A stretch of DNA of 64,000 nucleotides, taken from Pseudomonas paraglycinae (GTDB taxonomy: Bacteria > Pseudomonadota > Gammaproteobacteria > Pseudomonadales > Pseudomonadaceae). Shown here piece by piece: positions 52,612-61,396 of this stretch. Below the pieces are notes generated by a model that was not told where the DNA came from, did not search any database, and worked only from the letters and a program-made list of their open reading frames with translations. The stretch lies in assembly GCF_021601625.1 (NCBI RefSeq), contig NZ_BQHR01000013.1, forward strand, positions 62,001 to 126,000, in the 5' to 3' direction. Position 1 is the first letter of the stretch, and each line of letters starts with the position of its first letter. A program made the position numbers and the translations under genes.

Positions 52612-54888
52612 CTAGGAAGGCATCAGCCAGTGCCGTTCAGTGGTCCACCCAAGAAAAACCTTACTTCCCTCGCGCTCTTGGTGAGCCGAAGTCAACCGAC
52701 ACCCAGATACCGCCATGCGCAACCCGATCATGGCGGGAAGAAATCGTCCCTGAAATGCGCCGGATTGAGCGGCGAAGTGCACTTCAATGTTTCCAAGCAC
52801 GCTCTCCAATCGAGACTGATCCAGCATCGACAGATAAAACATCATCTGGCGCCACGCATACGCGGTGTTTTTCAACATGACCAGACGTGCATGGTAGAAC
52901 TTGATCTGCATCTGCTGCCGACTGCATATCCATTTGAAACATGCCTCGGCCATTGAACCCAAGCGATCATGTAACAGCGTCTTCAGGTCCAGATCATCAA
53001 ACAGGATTGCCAGATTTTGCGTGGTCAATATCTGTTGCTGTTCGATGATCGTGCCGTTGTTCGCCGGGCTCCATCTACCGATATCGGCATTCGCCCGCCG
53101 CGCGCACAAACCAGCCAGCACACCACTGTTGCTTCGTGAATTCCGCTGCTTGGGTAGTGCAGCCAACTGATCCATATCGATATCGTAATAGCGTGCGTAA
53201 AGAGATCCGGCCATCAGCCGGACTGAACGCTTGGCAGCCTTCACGAACTTGCCGGAGAAAGCGCCCATGAAAATGTCAGCCGCGATCTCCTCTACGAAGG
53301 GAAGATCCAGCTTGGCCGATTCGGCAAGCGAGGAAAATTCCTGAAGCAACTTGTTTGGCAGAATGGCCTGAGGAAATGCAACAAGGGTCAATGCGGACGC
53401 CTCGACCAAAGCCTGTCTGGCACCTTCAATCGCCAGAGCTCCCGCCTCGTACTCGGTCTCCAGGGCTTTCACCCAAGGTAAATCATCGACTCTCACCTGA
53501 CGCTGCATGTTCAGCAGTAATAGAGAGCGTCGACGCCTGAACGCACAATAAGTTGCGACAGACAGTGCCCGCAGCGCTACGTCTCGATATCCGGCGCTAC
53601 AGATTTGCGCCGTCATCGCTGGCAGCACTTTCGCCACGGTATCTGCGGATGTAATGACCCCATGTTCAATCAACTCTGCAACCGTTCCCTTTCGGCAGCG
53701 TTCGAAGCGTCGACGAATCGAAGGAGGAATGGTCTCCCCCTCCTTCAATGAATAAGCCTTCGCCTCTTCGTTGGTGATGGGCGTCAGTAACGGCGCGAAA
53801 TCAGAGATGCCTTCCGAGACTGGATATCTCGCCAGTCGCGCGGAAGCAGCCTTGGCAATCAGATGGTGTGCCGAGGCTGATACGTGATGGCGCTGCTGTG
53901 CGCGCTTGCTGGAATGTTCTTCGGACTCAGGGTGTCCATGCTTGGCTACAAAGTCGTCGACGATTCTGCGAATGCGCCCAACCTGGCGCCCCGTTAGCGA
54001 TGCAGGATCGATAGAGCATTGCTTGAGCAATGCCAGCAACTCCGCCGCCCGATCACTGGAGTTACCCGCGCGGCGGGGATCAGCCTCAGTGGCGATATCA
54101 AATTCTTTACCGAGCACCGAAGCGCGCTCGAACCAGCCTTCAGGGTAATGCCTGCAAGGCCAACCATCGTTGTACGTCAGCAGGAACAGCGAGACCGCCG
54201 TGTCGTAGAGGGGCAACCTGCGTTCAACAACATGCTTTTGGACGGTAAGACGAGGCTGGGGTAAGAGGTCGGACAGCCGCAGGCTGATTTGACCAGCATT
54301 GAAAACTTCAACTTCAGCCATCGAGAGTGGGCGCTCGTTGGCTGCCGCGGGAAAGAAACGCACTCGTTCGAAGAAAGGCGCGATCTGCTCGATCAACGTC
54401 CTGGCTTCTTCGACGCGTTGTTGCCCCAGAAACCAGGCCACTGTCAGCAAAGCGGCCTCTTCCGGTACATCGATCCGATAGTCTTCGTTCGTCAATCGCT
54501 CTTGCAGCGTTCTGACGCCTTCGTCTGAAAGATGCCACCTATTCAAATCGAGCCGTTCGTATCCCGCTCGAATGCCAGGAATCGATGACGCCAACAGGCG
54601 CTCATGAGCGGTCAACTCGCCACCGGCCAGAAGGTTGCCCGTTGCAAAGCCGCCAGTGGCCACTTCCAGCGTGATCCATTCTGGCAGGTCGGCAAACGGC
54701 GTCCGCGTGCCATACAGTGTACGGCCATGCATCAGGTTTTCGAGAACCTTTTGCCAGCGTTCGATCCTGGCAAGTGCTTTCGGACTGGCGTCGTTGTCGC
54801 GTGCAGTAAGCGCGCGAGACAGTTGAAAGTGCGCATAACCGGCGTTTATTTCGCCGAGCGCACCCGATTCACCCTCAGGCCTGGACAT
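52612..54888 (-). CDS. Large protein of unknown family, downstream of tRNA-Lys
   Basis: A 758-residue soluble protein; I do not recognise its family. It is mostly helical in appearance, with many Ala, Leu, Glu and Arg, and no signal peptide or membrane segment. Notable stretches: HGRTLYGTRTPFADLPEWIT and TGGFATGNLLAGGELTAHE near the N-terminus; a basic segment SSKRAQQRHHVSASAHHLIAK near residue 330; FRRRRSLLLLNMQ near 455; and several Cys/Trp in the last 150 residues. Base composition is visibly less GC-rich than the neighbours. The ATG at 54888 has AAGGAAG and lies only 24 bases from the tRNA-Lys 3' end, same strand. These features suggest acquired DNA; function unknown. Confidence 0.72.
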   Translation of the reverse strand: MSRPEGESGALGEINAGYAHFQLSRALTARDNDASPKALARIERWQKVLENLMHGRTLYGTRTPFADLPEWITLEVATGGFATGNLLAGGELTAHERLLASSIPGIRAGYERLDLNRWHLSDEGVRTLQERLTNEDYRIDVPEEAALLTVAWFLGQQRVEEARTLIEQIAPFFERVRFFPAAANERPLSMAEVEVFNAGQISLRLSDLLPQPRLTVQKHVVERRLPLYDTAVSLFLLTYNDGWPCRHYPEGWFERASVLGKEFDIATEADPRRAGNSSDRAAELLALLKQCSIDPASLTGRQVGRIRRIVDDFVAKHGHPESEEHSSKRAQQRHHVSASAHHLIAKAASARLARYPVSEGISDFAPLLTPITNEEAKAYSLKEGETIPPSIRRRFERCRKGTVAELIEHGVITSADTVAKVLPAMTAQICSAGYRDVALRALSVATYCAFRRRRSLLLLNMQRQVRVDDLPWVKALETEYEAGALAIEGARQALVEASALTLVAFPQAILPNKLLQEFSSLAESAKLDLPFVEEIAADIFMGAFSGKFVKAAKRSVRLMAGSLYARYYDIDMDQLAALPKQRNSRSNSGVLAGLCARRANADIGRWSPANNGTIIEQQQILTTQNLAILFDDLDLKTLLHDRLGSMAEACFKWICSRQQMQIKFYHARLVMLKNTAYAWRQMMFYLSMLDQSRLESVLGNIEVHFAAQSGAFQGRFLPAMIGLRMAVSGCRLTSAHQEREGSKVFLGWTTERHWLMPS

Positions 54889-54912
54889 ACTTCCTTGTGA
54901 CCTACTATGTAG

Positions 54913-54987
54913 TGGGTCCGGGGGCTGGATTCGAACCAGCGCCCACCCGGTTAAGAGCCGAGTGTTCTACCGCTGAACTACCCCGGA
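54913..54987 (-). tRNA. tRNA-Lys (anticodon CUU)
   Basis: Complete 75-base cloverleaf with encoded CCA. The acceptor stem is TCCGGGG/CCCCGGA. The D arm contains AGTTCAGCGGTAGAAC. The anticodon stem is CTCGG/CCGGG, with loop CTCTTAA (anticodon CTT at 54953-54955). The T stem is GCTGG/CCAGC with loop TTCGAAT. A foreign-looking gene begins directly after its 3' end, a common integration position, but I found no second copy of the tRNA 3' end nearby. Confidence 0.93.
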
Positions 54988-55094
54988 ACAGAGCGCGCAT
55001 TGTCGATGAGTGGCGAAAGTATGTGAAGCTCGGATTCAGGGATTTTGTTGCGACAAATCTCTGATCGTTAAGCCTTCATCACTCAATGCAGCGC

Positions 55095-55976
55095 TTATCC
55101 AAACGCTACGCGCACAAAATCAATAAAACTCCTCAACTTCGGCGTCAGCCTCGGATCCGGCGCATACAGAAGATTCATCGGCGAAACCGGCACCTTGTAC
55201 TGCGGCAGCAGACTCACCAGTGTCCCGCTTCTCAGCGAATCCTTGACCAGCTCCAGCGGGAGCATCACCACCCCCAGCCCCGCCACTGCTCCGGACAGCA
55301 ACGGATCGCCCTGATTAATCGTCAATCGGCTTTTAATCGGTACATCGATACAGCCTTCCGGGCCTTCGAATCGCAGGTGTGAGCGGCCGTCCGAATAGGC
55401 GAACGCCAGACATTCATGCTCCTGAAGGTCCCAAGGCGTGGTGATGGTTGGGCGGCGTGCGAGGTAGGACGGTGCCGCGCACAGCACCATTTGATAGGGC
55501 ATCAGCGGCAGTGCCTTCAGGCCGCTGTCGGCGAGTTCGCCGATGCGAAATACAGCGTCGTATCCGCCGTCCACCAGGTCGACCAGTTCGTTCGACAGCG
55601 TCAGGTCCACCGACACTTGCGGATAACGAACCATGTACTCCAGCAGCTTCGGCGACAGCGTGCTGACGCCGAACGTGACGGGCGCATTGATCCGCAACCG
55701 GCCGCTGGGCACGCCCCGGGTCACGGCGGCCATTTCTTCGGCGGCGTCCATGTCGGCCAGAATCAGCTTCGCTCGCTGATAGAAGGTGCGGCCGAAATCA
55801 GTCAGGCTTTGCTTGCGGGTGGTGCGGTTGAGCAGCGAAACGCCCAGATGTTGCTCGAGCATCTTCACTTGCTTGCCGACCATTTGCGGGGACAGGTTGA
55901 GTTCGTCCGCCACCGCGCTGAAGGAGCCCAGCTCCACCGCTTTGACGAAGGTGGCCATGAGTGCAAGGCGATCCAT
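55095..55976 (-). CDS. LysR-family regulator
   Basis: Regulator of 293 residues. The HTH is MDRLALMATFVKAVELGSFS then AVADELNLSPQMVGKQVKML, followed by LLNRTTRKQSLTDFG, the large LysR branch that often controls quinone or redox enzymes. It is divergent from a quinone-oxidoreductase-like gene (126 bases between starts), a frequent pairing, and probably regulates it. Confidence 0.88.
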   Translation of the reverse strand: MDRLALMATFVKAVELGSFSAVADELNLSPQMVGKQVKMLEQHLGVSLLNRTTRKQSLTDFGRTFYQRAKLILADMDAAEEMAAVTRGVPSGRLRINAPVTFGVSTLSPKLLEYMVRYPQVSVDLTLSNELVDLVDGGYDAVFRIGELADSGLKALPLMPYQMVLCAAPSYLARRPTITTPWDLQEHECLAFAYSDGRSHLRFEGPEGCIDVPIKSRLTINQGDPLLSGAVAGLGVVMLPLELVKDSLRSGTLVSLLPQYKVPVSPMNLLYAPDPRLTPKLRSFIDFVRVAFG

Positions 55977-56102
55977 TGGAAACTCATTGTTTCTAGTGTT
56001 GCGTCATCCTAGGCCTTTATCCGGAGCAGGCCAAAGCCTAAATTGGCGTCCATGGCACCGGATAACGCCGGTGCAATTTCATCGATAACCGAGGAAGTAC
56101 AA

Positions 56103-57092
56103 ATGGCACGCATTGTCAGGATTCATGAATACGGTGACGCGAGCGTCCTGAAACTGGAAAACGTCGACGTCACGGCGCCCGCTGCGGACGAAGTGCAGAT
56201 CGAGGTCAAAGCCTTTGGCCTGAATCGCGCCGAAGTGATGTTCCGTAATCACGCCTATCTGCAGGAAGCGGAGTTTCCCAGCCGTCTCGGCTACGAAGCG
56301 GCCGGTGTGGTGGTGGCGGTCGGCGCCAACGTCAGCGAGTTCAAGATCGGTGATGCCGTCAGCCTGATTCCGCCGCTGGACATCGCGCGCTGGGGCACTT
56401 ACGGCGAACTGGCCAACGTACCCGCCCACCTCACCGTCAAACACCCGCAGAACCTGTCGTTTGAACAAGCGGCGGCGTCCTGGATGCAATACGTCACCGC
56501 GTGGGGTGCGCTGGTCGAACAGGCCAAACTGCAAAAGGACGATTTCGTGATCGTCACCGCCGCCTCCAGCAGCGTCGGCCTGGCAGCCTTCCAGATCGCG
56601 AAAATGGTCGGCGCCACCTCGATTGCCGTCACCCGGACCCGCGCCAAGAAACAAGCTTTGCTCGACGCTGGCGCCGCACACGTGATCGTCAGCGACGAAG
56701 AAGACATGGTTGCAGCCGTCATGGCGCTGACCGACGGCAAAGGCGCGCGGGTGGTGTTCGATCCGGTGGGCGGCCCGTCGTTCGAACCGCTGACCCAAAG
56801 CATGGCGCGCGGCGGCATCCTGCTGGAGTACGGTGCCCTGAGCCCGGAACCGACGCCGTTCCCGCTGTTCACCGTGCTGGGCAAATGCTTGACGCTCAAG
56901 GGTTACCTCTACACGGAGATCGTCTCCGACCCGGCCATCCTGGCACGCGCCAAGGCTTTCATCGGCGACGGGCTGGCATCGGGTGCGCTGCAACCGATCA
57001 TTGCCAGGACATTTGCCCTGGATGACATTCAGGAAGCGCATCGCTTTCTTGAGGCCAACCAGCAGGTCGGGAAAATTGTCGTCACGGTTTGA
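56103..57092 (+). CDS. Zinc-independent NADPH:quinone oxidoreductase-like protein (MDR family)
   Basis: Medium-chain dehydrogenase/reductase of 329 residues. It lacks the zinc-binding Cys clusters, has FGLNRAEVMFRNHAYLQEAE and SRLGYEAAGVVVAVGANVSEF in the catalytic domain, and a Rossmann segment VTAASSSVGLAAFQIAKMVG. This fits the quinone oxidoreductase branch. The start is ATG 56103 with GAGGAAG. A LysR gene is divergent, and a terminator shared with the convergent hydrolase follows. Physiological substrate unknown. Confidence 0.88.
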   Translation: MARIVRIHEYGDASVLKLENVDVTAPAADEVQIEVKAFGLNRAEVMFRNHAYLQEAEFPSRLGYEAAGVVVAVGANVSEFKIGDAVSLIPPLDIARWGTYGELANVPAHLTVKHPQNLSFEQAAASWMQYVTAWGALVEQAKLQKDDFVIVTAASSSVGLAAFQIAKMVGATSIAVTRTRAKKQALLDAGAAHVIVSDEEDMVAAVMALTDGKGARVVFDPVGGPSFEPLTQSMARGGILLEYGALSPEPTPFPLFTVLGKCLTLKGYLYTEIVSDPAILARAKAFIGDGLASGALQPIIARTFALDDIQEAHRFLEANQQVGKIVVTV

Positions 57093-57130
57093 GGTGACGA
57101 GTCCCCTGCACTGCTGTTTGCGGTAGAAAC

Positions 57131-57166
57131 GACGAAAGCCTGCTTTTTTCAAAGCAGGCTTTCGTC
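57131..57166. terminator. Bidirectional terminator between oxidoreductase and hydrolase
   Basis: A 13-bp stem (GACGAAAGCCTGC, 57131-57143, with its complement 57154-57166) with a ten-base T-rich loop. It separates two convergent genes. T-runs lie in the loop, not after the stem, so efficiency is uncertain. Confidence 0.75.
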
Positions 57167-57180
57167 TATCCGGCATCCGG

Positions 57181-57813
57181 TTATTTCTGATGCGCCGTCA
57201 GCGCGGCATAGCCGTTCATCAAGTTGCGGTAGTTCGGGATGCGCTGGGACAGCAGGTTGCCCAGGCCTTCGATGTCGTTGCGCCAGTCGCGGTGCAGTTC
57301 GCAGGCTACCGAGAACCAGTTCATCATCTGCGCGCCGGCCTGGGTCATGCGGTTCCACGCGGCTTGCTGCACGGTGGTGTTGAAGGTGCCGGAAGCGTCG
57401 GTCACCACGAATACGTCAAACCCTTCCGCCAGCGCCGACAGGGTCGGGAACGCTACGCACACATCGGTCACGACCCCGGCAATGATGATCTGCTTGCGGC
57501 CGGTGGCCTTGATCGCCTTGACGAAGTCTTCGTTGTCCCAGGCGTTGATCTGGCCTGGGCGAGCGATGTACGGCGCGTCCGGGAACATTTCCTTGAGTTC
57601 CGGCACCAGCGGGCCGTTCGGGCCTTGTTCGAAGCTGGTGGTGAGGATGGTCGGCAACTCGAAGAATTTGGCCAGATCGGCCAGCGCCAGCACGTTGTTC
57701 TTGAACTCGTTTGGCGAGAAGTCCTGAACCAGAGAAATCAGGCCGGTCTGGTGGTCGACCAGCAGAACCACGGCGTCGTCTTTGTTCAGGCGGTTGTAGG
57801 TTGGAGTGCTCAT
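57181..57813 (-). CDS. Isochorismatase-family cysteine hydrolase (YcaC-like)
   Basis: Cysteine hydrolase of 210 residues. The catalytic triad is suggested by LLVDHQTG (Asp20), a Lys in the central sheet region, and VVTDVCVAF (Cys119). The N-terminal VQDFSPNEFKNNVLALADLA and FVVTDASGTFN are close to YcaC, an octameric protein of uncertain substrate. The start is ATG 57813 with AAAGGGA. It is monocistronic and convergent with the oxidoreductase. Confidence 0.88.
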   Translation of the reverse strand: MSTPTYNRLNKDDAVVLLVDHQTGLISLVQDFSPNEFKNNVLALADLAKFFELPTILTTSFEQGPNGPLVPELKEMFPDAPYIARPGQINAWDNEDFVKAIKATGRKQIIIAGVVTDVCVAFPTLSALAEGFDVFVVTDASGTFNTTVQQAAWNRMTQAGAQMMNWFSVACELHRDWRNDIEGLGNLLSQRIPNYRNLMNGYAALTAHQK

Positions 57814-58033
57814 GTGTGAATCCCTTTTTAGTTGTGGAAGTGCGTTTGCGTTCAAGATGGGCACAGATTACTGACTCGCCTGAAAGCGATAAATCGTCTG
57901 AAAAGCGTTTCACCGTCAACCCAAAGAGGACAATCAACTCAAACTGCCAGGCAGTTCACACAGCCGGCCCGACCTTCGCGCCTATCCTTGTCATAATGCT
58001 GACCCGCTCAGAACGACCTCCAGGGAAATGTTG

Positions 58034-59635
58034 ATGCCCGGACGCAACACGCAAGCGCCCAACTCAGATAAAGCACCGCGCGCACCCCGCCAAGGCGTGA
58101 AGGCCGGCTCGACCTTTCGTCTGACCGTCAGTTTCATGCTGATGGTGGTCGTGGCTTTTCTGACCGTCGAGAGCTGGAGGACGTGGCGCGATTACCGTTC
58201 GGTGTTTTCTTCCGCACGCGATTCGGTGACCAACCTCGCCCGCGCCACGGCGCAACACGCCGAGGACACCATCCGCCAGGTCGATGTGCTGACTGCGGGA
58301 CTGGCCGAGCGGGTCGAAGGCGACGGTCTGCAGAACCTCGATGTGGCACGGATTCACAAGCTGCTCATCCAGCAATCGAAAATCATGCCGCAGCTGCATG
58401 GCTTGTTCATTTACGGCCCGGACGGCCATTGGATCGTGACTGACAAGGATGTCACGCCCGAGACGGCCAACAATGCCGACCGCGATTATTTCCAGTATCA
58501 CCGCACCCATGAAGACCGGCGCGTGCGTATCGGCCAGGTGGTGGAAAGCCGTTCCACCCATGACCTGATCATTCCGATCTCGCGGCGTTTGAATAACCCC
58601 GACGGATCGTTCGCCGGCGTGCTGCTGGGGACGGTCAAGGTCAGTTATTTCGTCGATTATTACGGTGACTTCCGCATCGATGACAAAGGCGCGCTGGTGC
58701 TGGCGATGCGCGACGGCACGATTCTCGTGCGCCGGCCGTTCATTGCCTCGGTGGTCGGCAAAAGCCTGGCGAACAGCGAGATCTTCAAGACCTACCTGCC
58801 CAACGCCAATCAGGGCATTGTCCAGATCCGGGCGGTGGTCGACGACACCGAACGCCTTTATGGCTATCGCGCCCTGACCACCTACCCACTGGTGGTCGAG
58901 GCTGGTTTGTCCCGGGATTCCATCGTTGCGCCGTGGCGTCAGGACCTGCTGAAAAACGGCTTCGTGCTGGTGTTCCTGATTCTGGTGCTGGCCTGTTTCG
59001 GGCTCATCGTCCTGAGCCAGTTGCGCCAGCGGATGGCGATGGAACGGGAGATTCGCTCGGCGCACAAAACGATGCGCGACATGGCGCTGACTGACAGCCT
59101 CACCGGCCTCGGCAACCGTCGGCGCCTGGACGCGGCGCTGACGGATGAGATTCGCCTGGCCCGACGTCAGGGTTCTCCGCTGTCATTGATCATGCTCGAT
59201 GTCGACTACTTCAAGCGCTACAACGACCAGTACGGCCACGCCGCCGGCGATGACTGCCTGATCGCGGTCGGCGACGGCATCCGCAAAGCAGTCAAGCGGC
59301 CTTCGGACCTGGCCGTGCGCTACGGTGGCGAGGAATTCACCGTGCTATTGCCCAACACCGACAGCGCCGGGGCGATTCAGGTCGCCGAAGATATTCTGCA
59401 GACCATTCGTTCGCTGGAGCTTGAACATGCCGGGCATCCGCTGGGGTATGTCACTGCGAGTGCGGGGATTACCACGCGATATCCGGTGGACGACGCGGTG
59501 ACTCCGGCCACTTTGTTCAAGTCTGCCGACACTTGCCTCTATCAGGCCAAACAGCAAGGCCGGAATCGCTGGTGTTCGGCGCAGGCATCCCGGCAAATCC
59601 AGCCGATTGCGGCGATGCCGCGCACGGATCGCTGA
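58034..59635 (+). CDS. Membrane diguanylate cyclase with periplasmic Cache-type sensor (first)
   Basis: Makes cyclic di-GMP; 533 residues. TM1 is FRLTVSFMLMVVVAFLTV, then a periplasmic dCache-like sensor (MPQLHGLFIYGPDGHWIVTD, RDYFQYHRTH, IPISRRLNNPDGSFAGVLLG), TM2 NGFVLVFLILVLACFGLIVL, and a GGDEF domain: DSLTGLGNRRRLD, LIMLDVDYFKRYNDQYGH, active site GGEEF (431-435). An RPSD motif five residues upstream is a likely product-inhibition site. The start is ATG 58034 (AGGGA eight bases upstream). A paralogue lies at 61397. Confidence 0.92.
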   Translation: MPGRNTQAPNSDKAPRAPRQGVKAGSTFRLTVSFMLMVVVAFLTVESWRTWRDYRSVFSSARDSVTNLARATAQHAEDTIRQVDVLTAGLAERVEGDGLQNLDVARIHKLLIQQSKIMPQLHGLFIYGPDGHWIVTDKDVTPETANNADRDYFQYHRTHEDRRVRIGQVVESRSTHDLIIPISRRLNNPDGSFAGVLLGTVKVSYFVDYYGDFRIDDKGALVLAMRDGTILVRRPFIASVVGKSLANSEIFKTYLPNANQGIVQIRAVVDDTERLYGYRALTTYPLVVEAGLSRDSIVAPWRQDLLKNGFVLVFLILVLACFGLIVLSQLRQRMAMEREIRSAHKTMRDMALTDSLTGLGNRRRLDAALTDEIRLARRQGSPLSLIMLDVDYFKRYNDQYGHAAGDDCLIAVGDGIRKAVKRPSDLAVRYGGEEFTVLLPNTDSAGAIQVAEDILQTIRSLELEHAGHPLGYVTASAGITTRYPVDDAVTPATLFKSADTCLYQAKQQGRNRWCSAQASRQIQPIAAMPRTDR

Positions 59636-59773
59636 ATGTGACTAAAACCAGCCAATTCCTGCGTCCTTCACGCACATAAGCAGCGTCCTACAGCAGCCGT
59701 CCCTCACGCCTGATTACGTGGGCACCCTCGCCTTCGATACCGTCTTCTGCCTGAACCGGACAGAACACAGACG

Positions 59774-60310
59774 ATGCGAAGAAAAGGCAAAGGTACCGAA
59801 CTCCGAAACCAAACGCTCAAATCAGAAGCCCGCAAACTTGCGCACGAAACGCTTTCCATGGATCCAGGAGCTCTGGCAGCCGGGATTGATGCTCAGTTGC
59901 TCAGGATCGACCCGATCACGCCCTTGGCAATCAACGCATACCATCAGTGGAGCGGGCCCATTGGATACCCATGGGATGATGTACTTGAGTGGAAAACAAA
60001 AGATGCAAAAGGTCTGGACTTGGCTTTCTGGTACGAAGATGAGCTGTGCGGTTTGTGCTATGCAACGCCACGAAAAAGCACAATCTGCATAAAAATCGTT
60101 CTTTTGCAGGGTCACACCTACAAGGCCCATACCCTGCGAGGCTGGATCGCACCAATGGCACTACTGACAACAGAGTTCTATGCCCGAAAGCTGGGATGTA
60201 CCGAAATTGAAGTACAAGAACCTGACTCAGGTGCTATCTCCTACTACCAAACGCTTGGATTTTATTTTGACACGACTGACCGCCTTGTCTTTCCACTGGT
60301 CCACCCATAA
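59774..60310 (+). CDS. Putative GNAT-like protein in a low-GC islet
   Basis: A 178-residue protein. The C-terminal segment LLTTEFYARKLGCTEIEVQE then GAISYYQTLGFYFD resembles the last strands and helix of GNAT acetyltransferases, and AFWYEDELCGLCYATPRKS resembles an earlier strand pair, but the acetyl-CoA loop is not clear. Base composition is visibly more AT-rich than the surrounding genes, pointing to transfer. No good ribosome binding site precedes ATG 59774. It is followed 34 bases later by a small basic gene, both ended by the terminator at 60527. Confidence 0.5.
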   Translation: MRRKGKGTELRNQTLKSEARKLAHETLSMDPGALAAGIDAQLLRIDPITPLAINAYHQWSGPIGYPWDDVLEWKTKDAKGLDLAFWYEDELCGLCYATPRKSTICIKIVLLQGHTYKAHTLRGWIAPMALLTTEFYARKLGCTEIEVQEPDSGAISYYQTLGFYFDTTDRLVFPLVHP

Positions 60311-60344
60311 GATCGACTCAAGCAACCCGGCACGAGAGGTGTCC

Positions 60345-60515
60345 ATGAAACACAAGAAGCCAAAAGCCCAATCAGCGCCTGCTTCCAGACTTCGTGCCGA
60401 AGAACCCTGTTTGCCCAACAGGGTCTCCGCCAGTCAGCGGCATTTTTTGAAAGTAGCCGCAGCCTGTGGCAAAGAAATGGAGCCTGATGGTTGGCTCGCC
60501 GGTGGCAGAACCTGA
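60345..60515 (+). CDS. Small basic protein downstream of the GNAT-like gene
   Basis: A 56-residue protein (MKHKKPKAQSAPASRLRAEE start) with a Lys/Arg-rich N-terminus, two Cys and a C-terminal GWLAGGRT. The ATG at 60345 has a GAGAGG box. It shares strand and composition with the GNAT-like gene and precedes a strong terminator, so the two look like a transferred pair. No family recognised. Confidence 0.5.
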   Translation: MKHKKPKAQSAPASRLRAEEPCLPNRVSASQRHFLKVAAACGKEMEPDGWLAGGRT

Positions 60516-60526
60516 ATCCCGCTTTG

Positions 60527-60555
60527 AAAAAACCGCCTGATTGGCGGTTTTTTTT
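60527..60555 (+). terminator. Rho-independent terminator of the low-GC gene pair
   Basis: Stem AACCGCC/GGCGGTT with a five-base loop, A-run before and eight or more T after. It lies just after the small basic gene. Confidence 0.93.
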
Positions 60556-60732
60556 CGCTTCAATATTGGCGTGCCCCGCGCCGGGCGCTCCAAAGACAGT
60601 GACGTGAAGCAAAAGCAGGAGAATTCCGAAAGCCCGCACTTCATGGTTTATTTACCGGTTCAACCTTGGAATCGGCCCACACTCCCTCATATCAAGGAAC
60701 ATCTGCGACCCATTCGAGAGGAAGGACATGCC

Positions 60733-61239
60733 ATGACCACTCAAACCGAAACTGCCATTCTTGCCGGCGGCTGCTTCTGGGGCATGCAGGATCTGTTGCG
60801 CCGCTACCCCGGCGTGCTGCAGACGCGGGTCGGTTATTCCGGCGGTGACGTGCCGAACGCCACCTACCGCAACCATGGCAATCATGCCGAAGCCATCGAA
60901 ATCGTCTTCGACCCCGCCGTGATCAGCTATCGGCAGATCCTTGAGTTTTTCTTTCAGATCCACGACCCGAGCACACCCAACCGTCAGGGCAACGACCTCG
61001 GTCCGAGCTATCGTTCGGCGATCTATTACCTGAACGAGCAGCAACGCGATATCGCTGAAGACACTGCGGCTGATGTCGATGCATCGGGCCTGTGGCCAGG
61101 CCGGGTGGTCACTGAAATCGAACCGGCGGGACCGTTCTGGGAAGCGGAGCCAGAGCATCAGGACTACCTCGAGCGCATTCCGAATGGCTACACCTGCCAC
61201 TTCATTCGCCCGAACTGGAAGCTGCCGAAACGCGGTTGA
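60733..61239 (+). CDS. msrA: Peptide-methionine (S)-S-oxide reductase MsrA
   Basis: Repairs oxidised methionine; 168 residues. The catalytic Cys14 is in [30 protein letters not shown], then EFFFQIHDP and [14 protein letters not shown] are family motifs, and a C-terminal [11 protein letters not shown] supplies a candidate resolving Cys. There is no signal peptide. The start is ATG 60733 with AAGGA; an ATG five bases upstream is out of frame. It stands alone between the low-GC pair and the second diguanylate cyclase. Confidence 0.95.
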   Translation: MTTQTETAILAGGCFWGMQDLLRRYPGVLQTRVGYSGGDVPNATYRNHGNHAEAIEIVFDPAVISYRQILEFFFQIHDPSTPNRQGNDLGPSYRSAIYYLNEQQRDIAEDTAADVDASGLWPGRVVTEIEPAGPFWEAEPEHQDYLERIPNGYTCHFIRPNWKLPKRG

Positions 61240-61396
61240 GGTCTAGAGGGTGTCGGTGCAGTAACCCGTACATCTATTGCTGCAGCGACACCTGACTGCT
61301 TGTATCCTTGCGCGCGATGAGGACGAACGGCTGCCGTTATTGCCTTGATCCAATAGCCTCTGGAACGGAAAAACGGACTTTCCATAAGGTAGTGAC

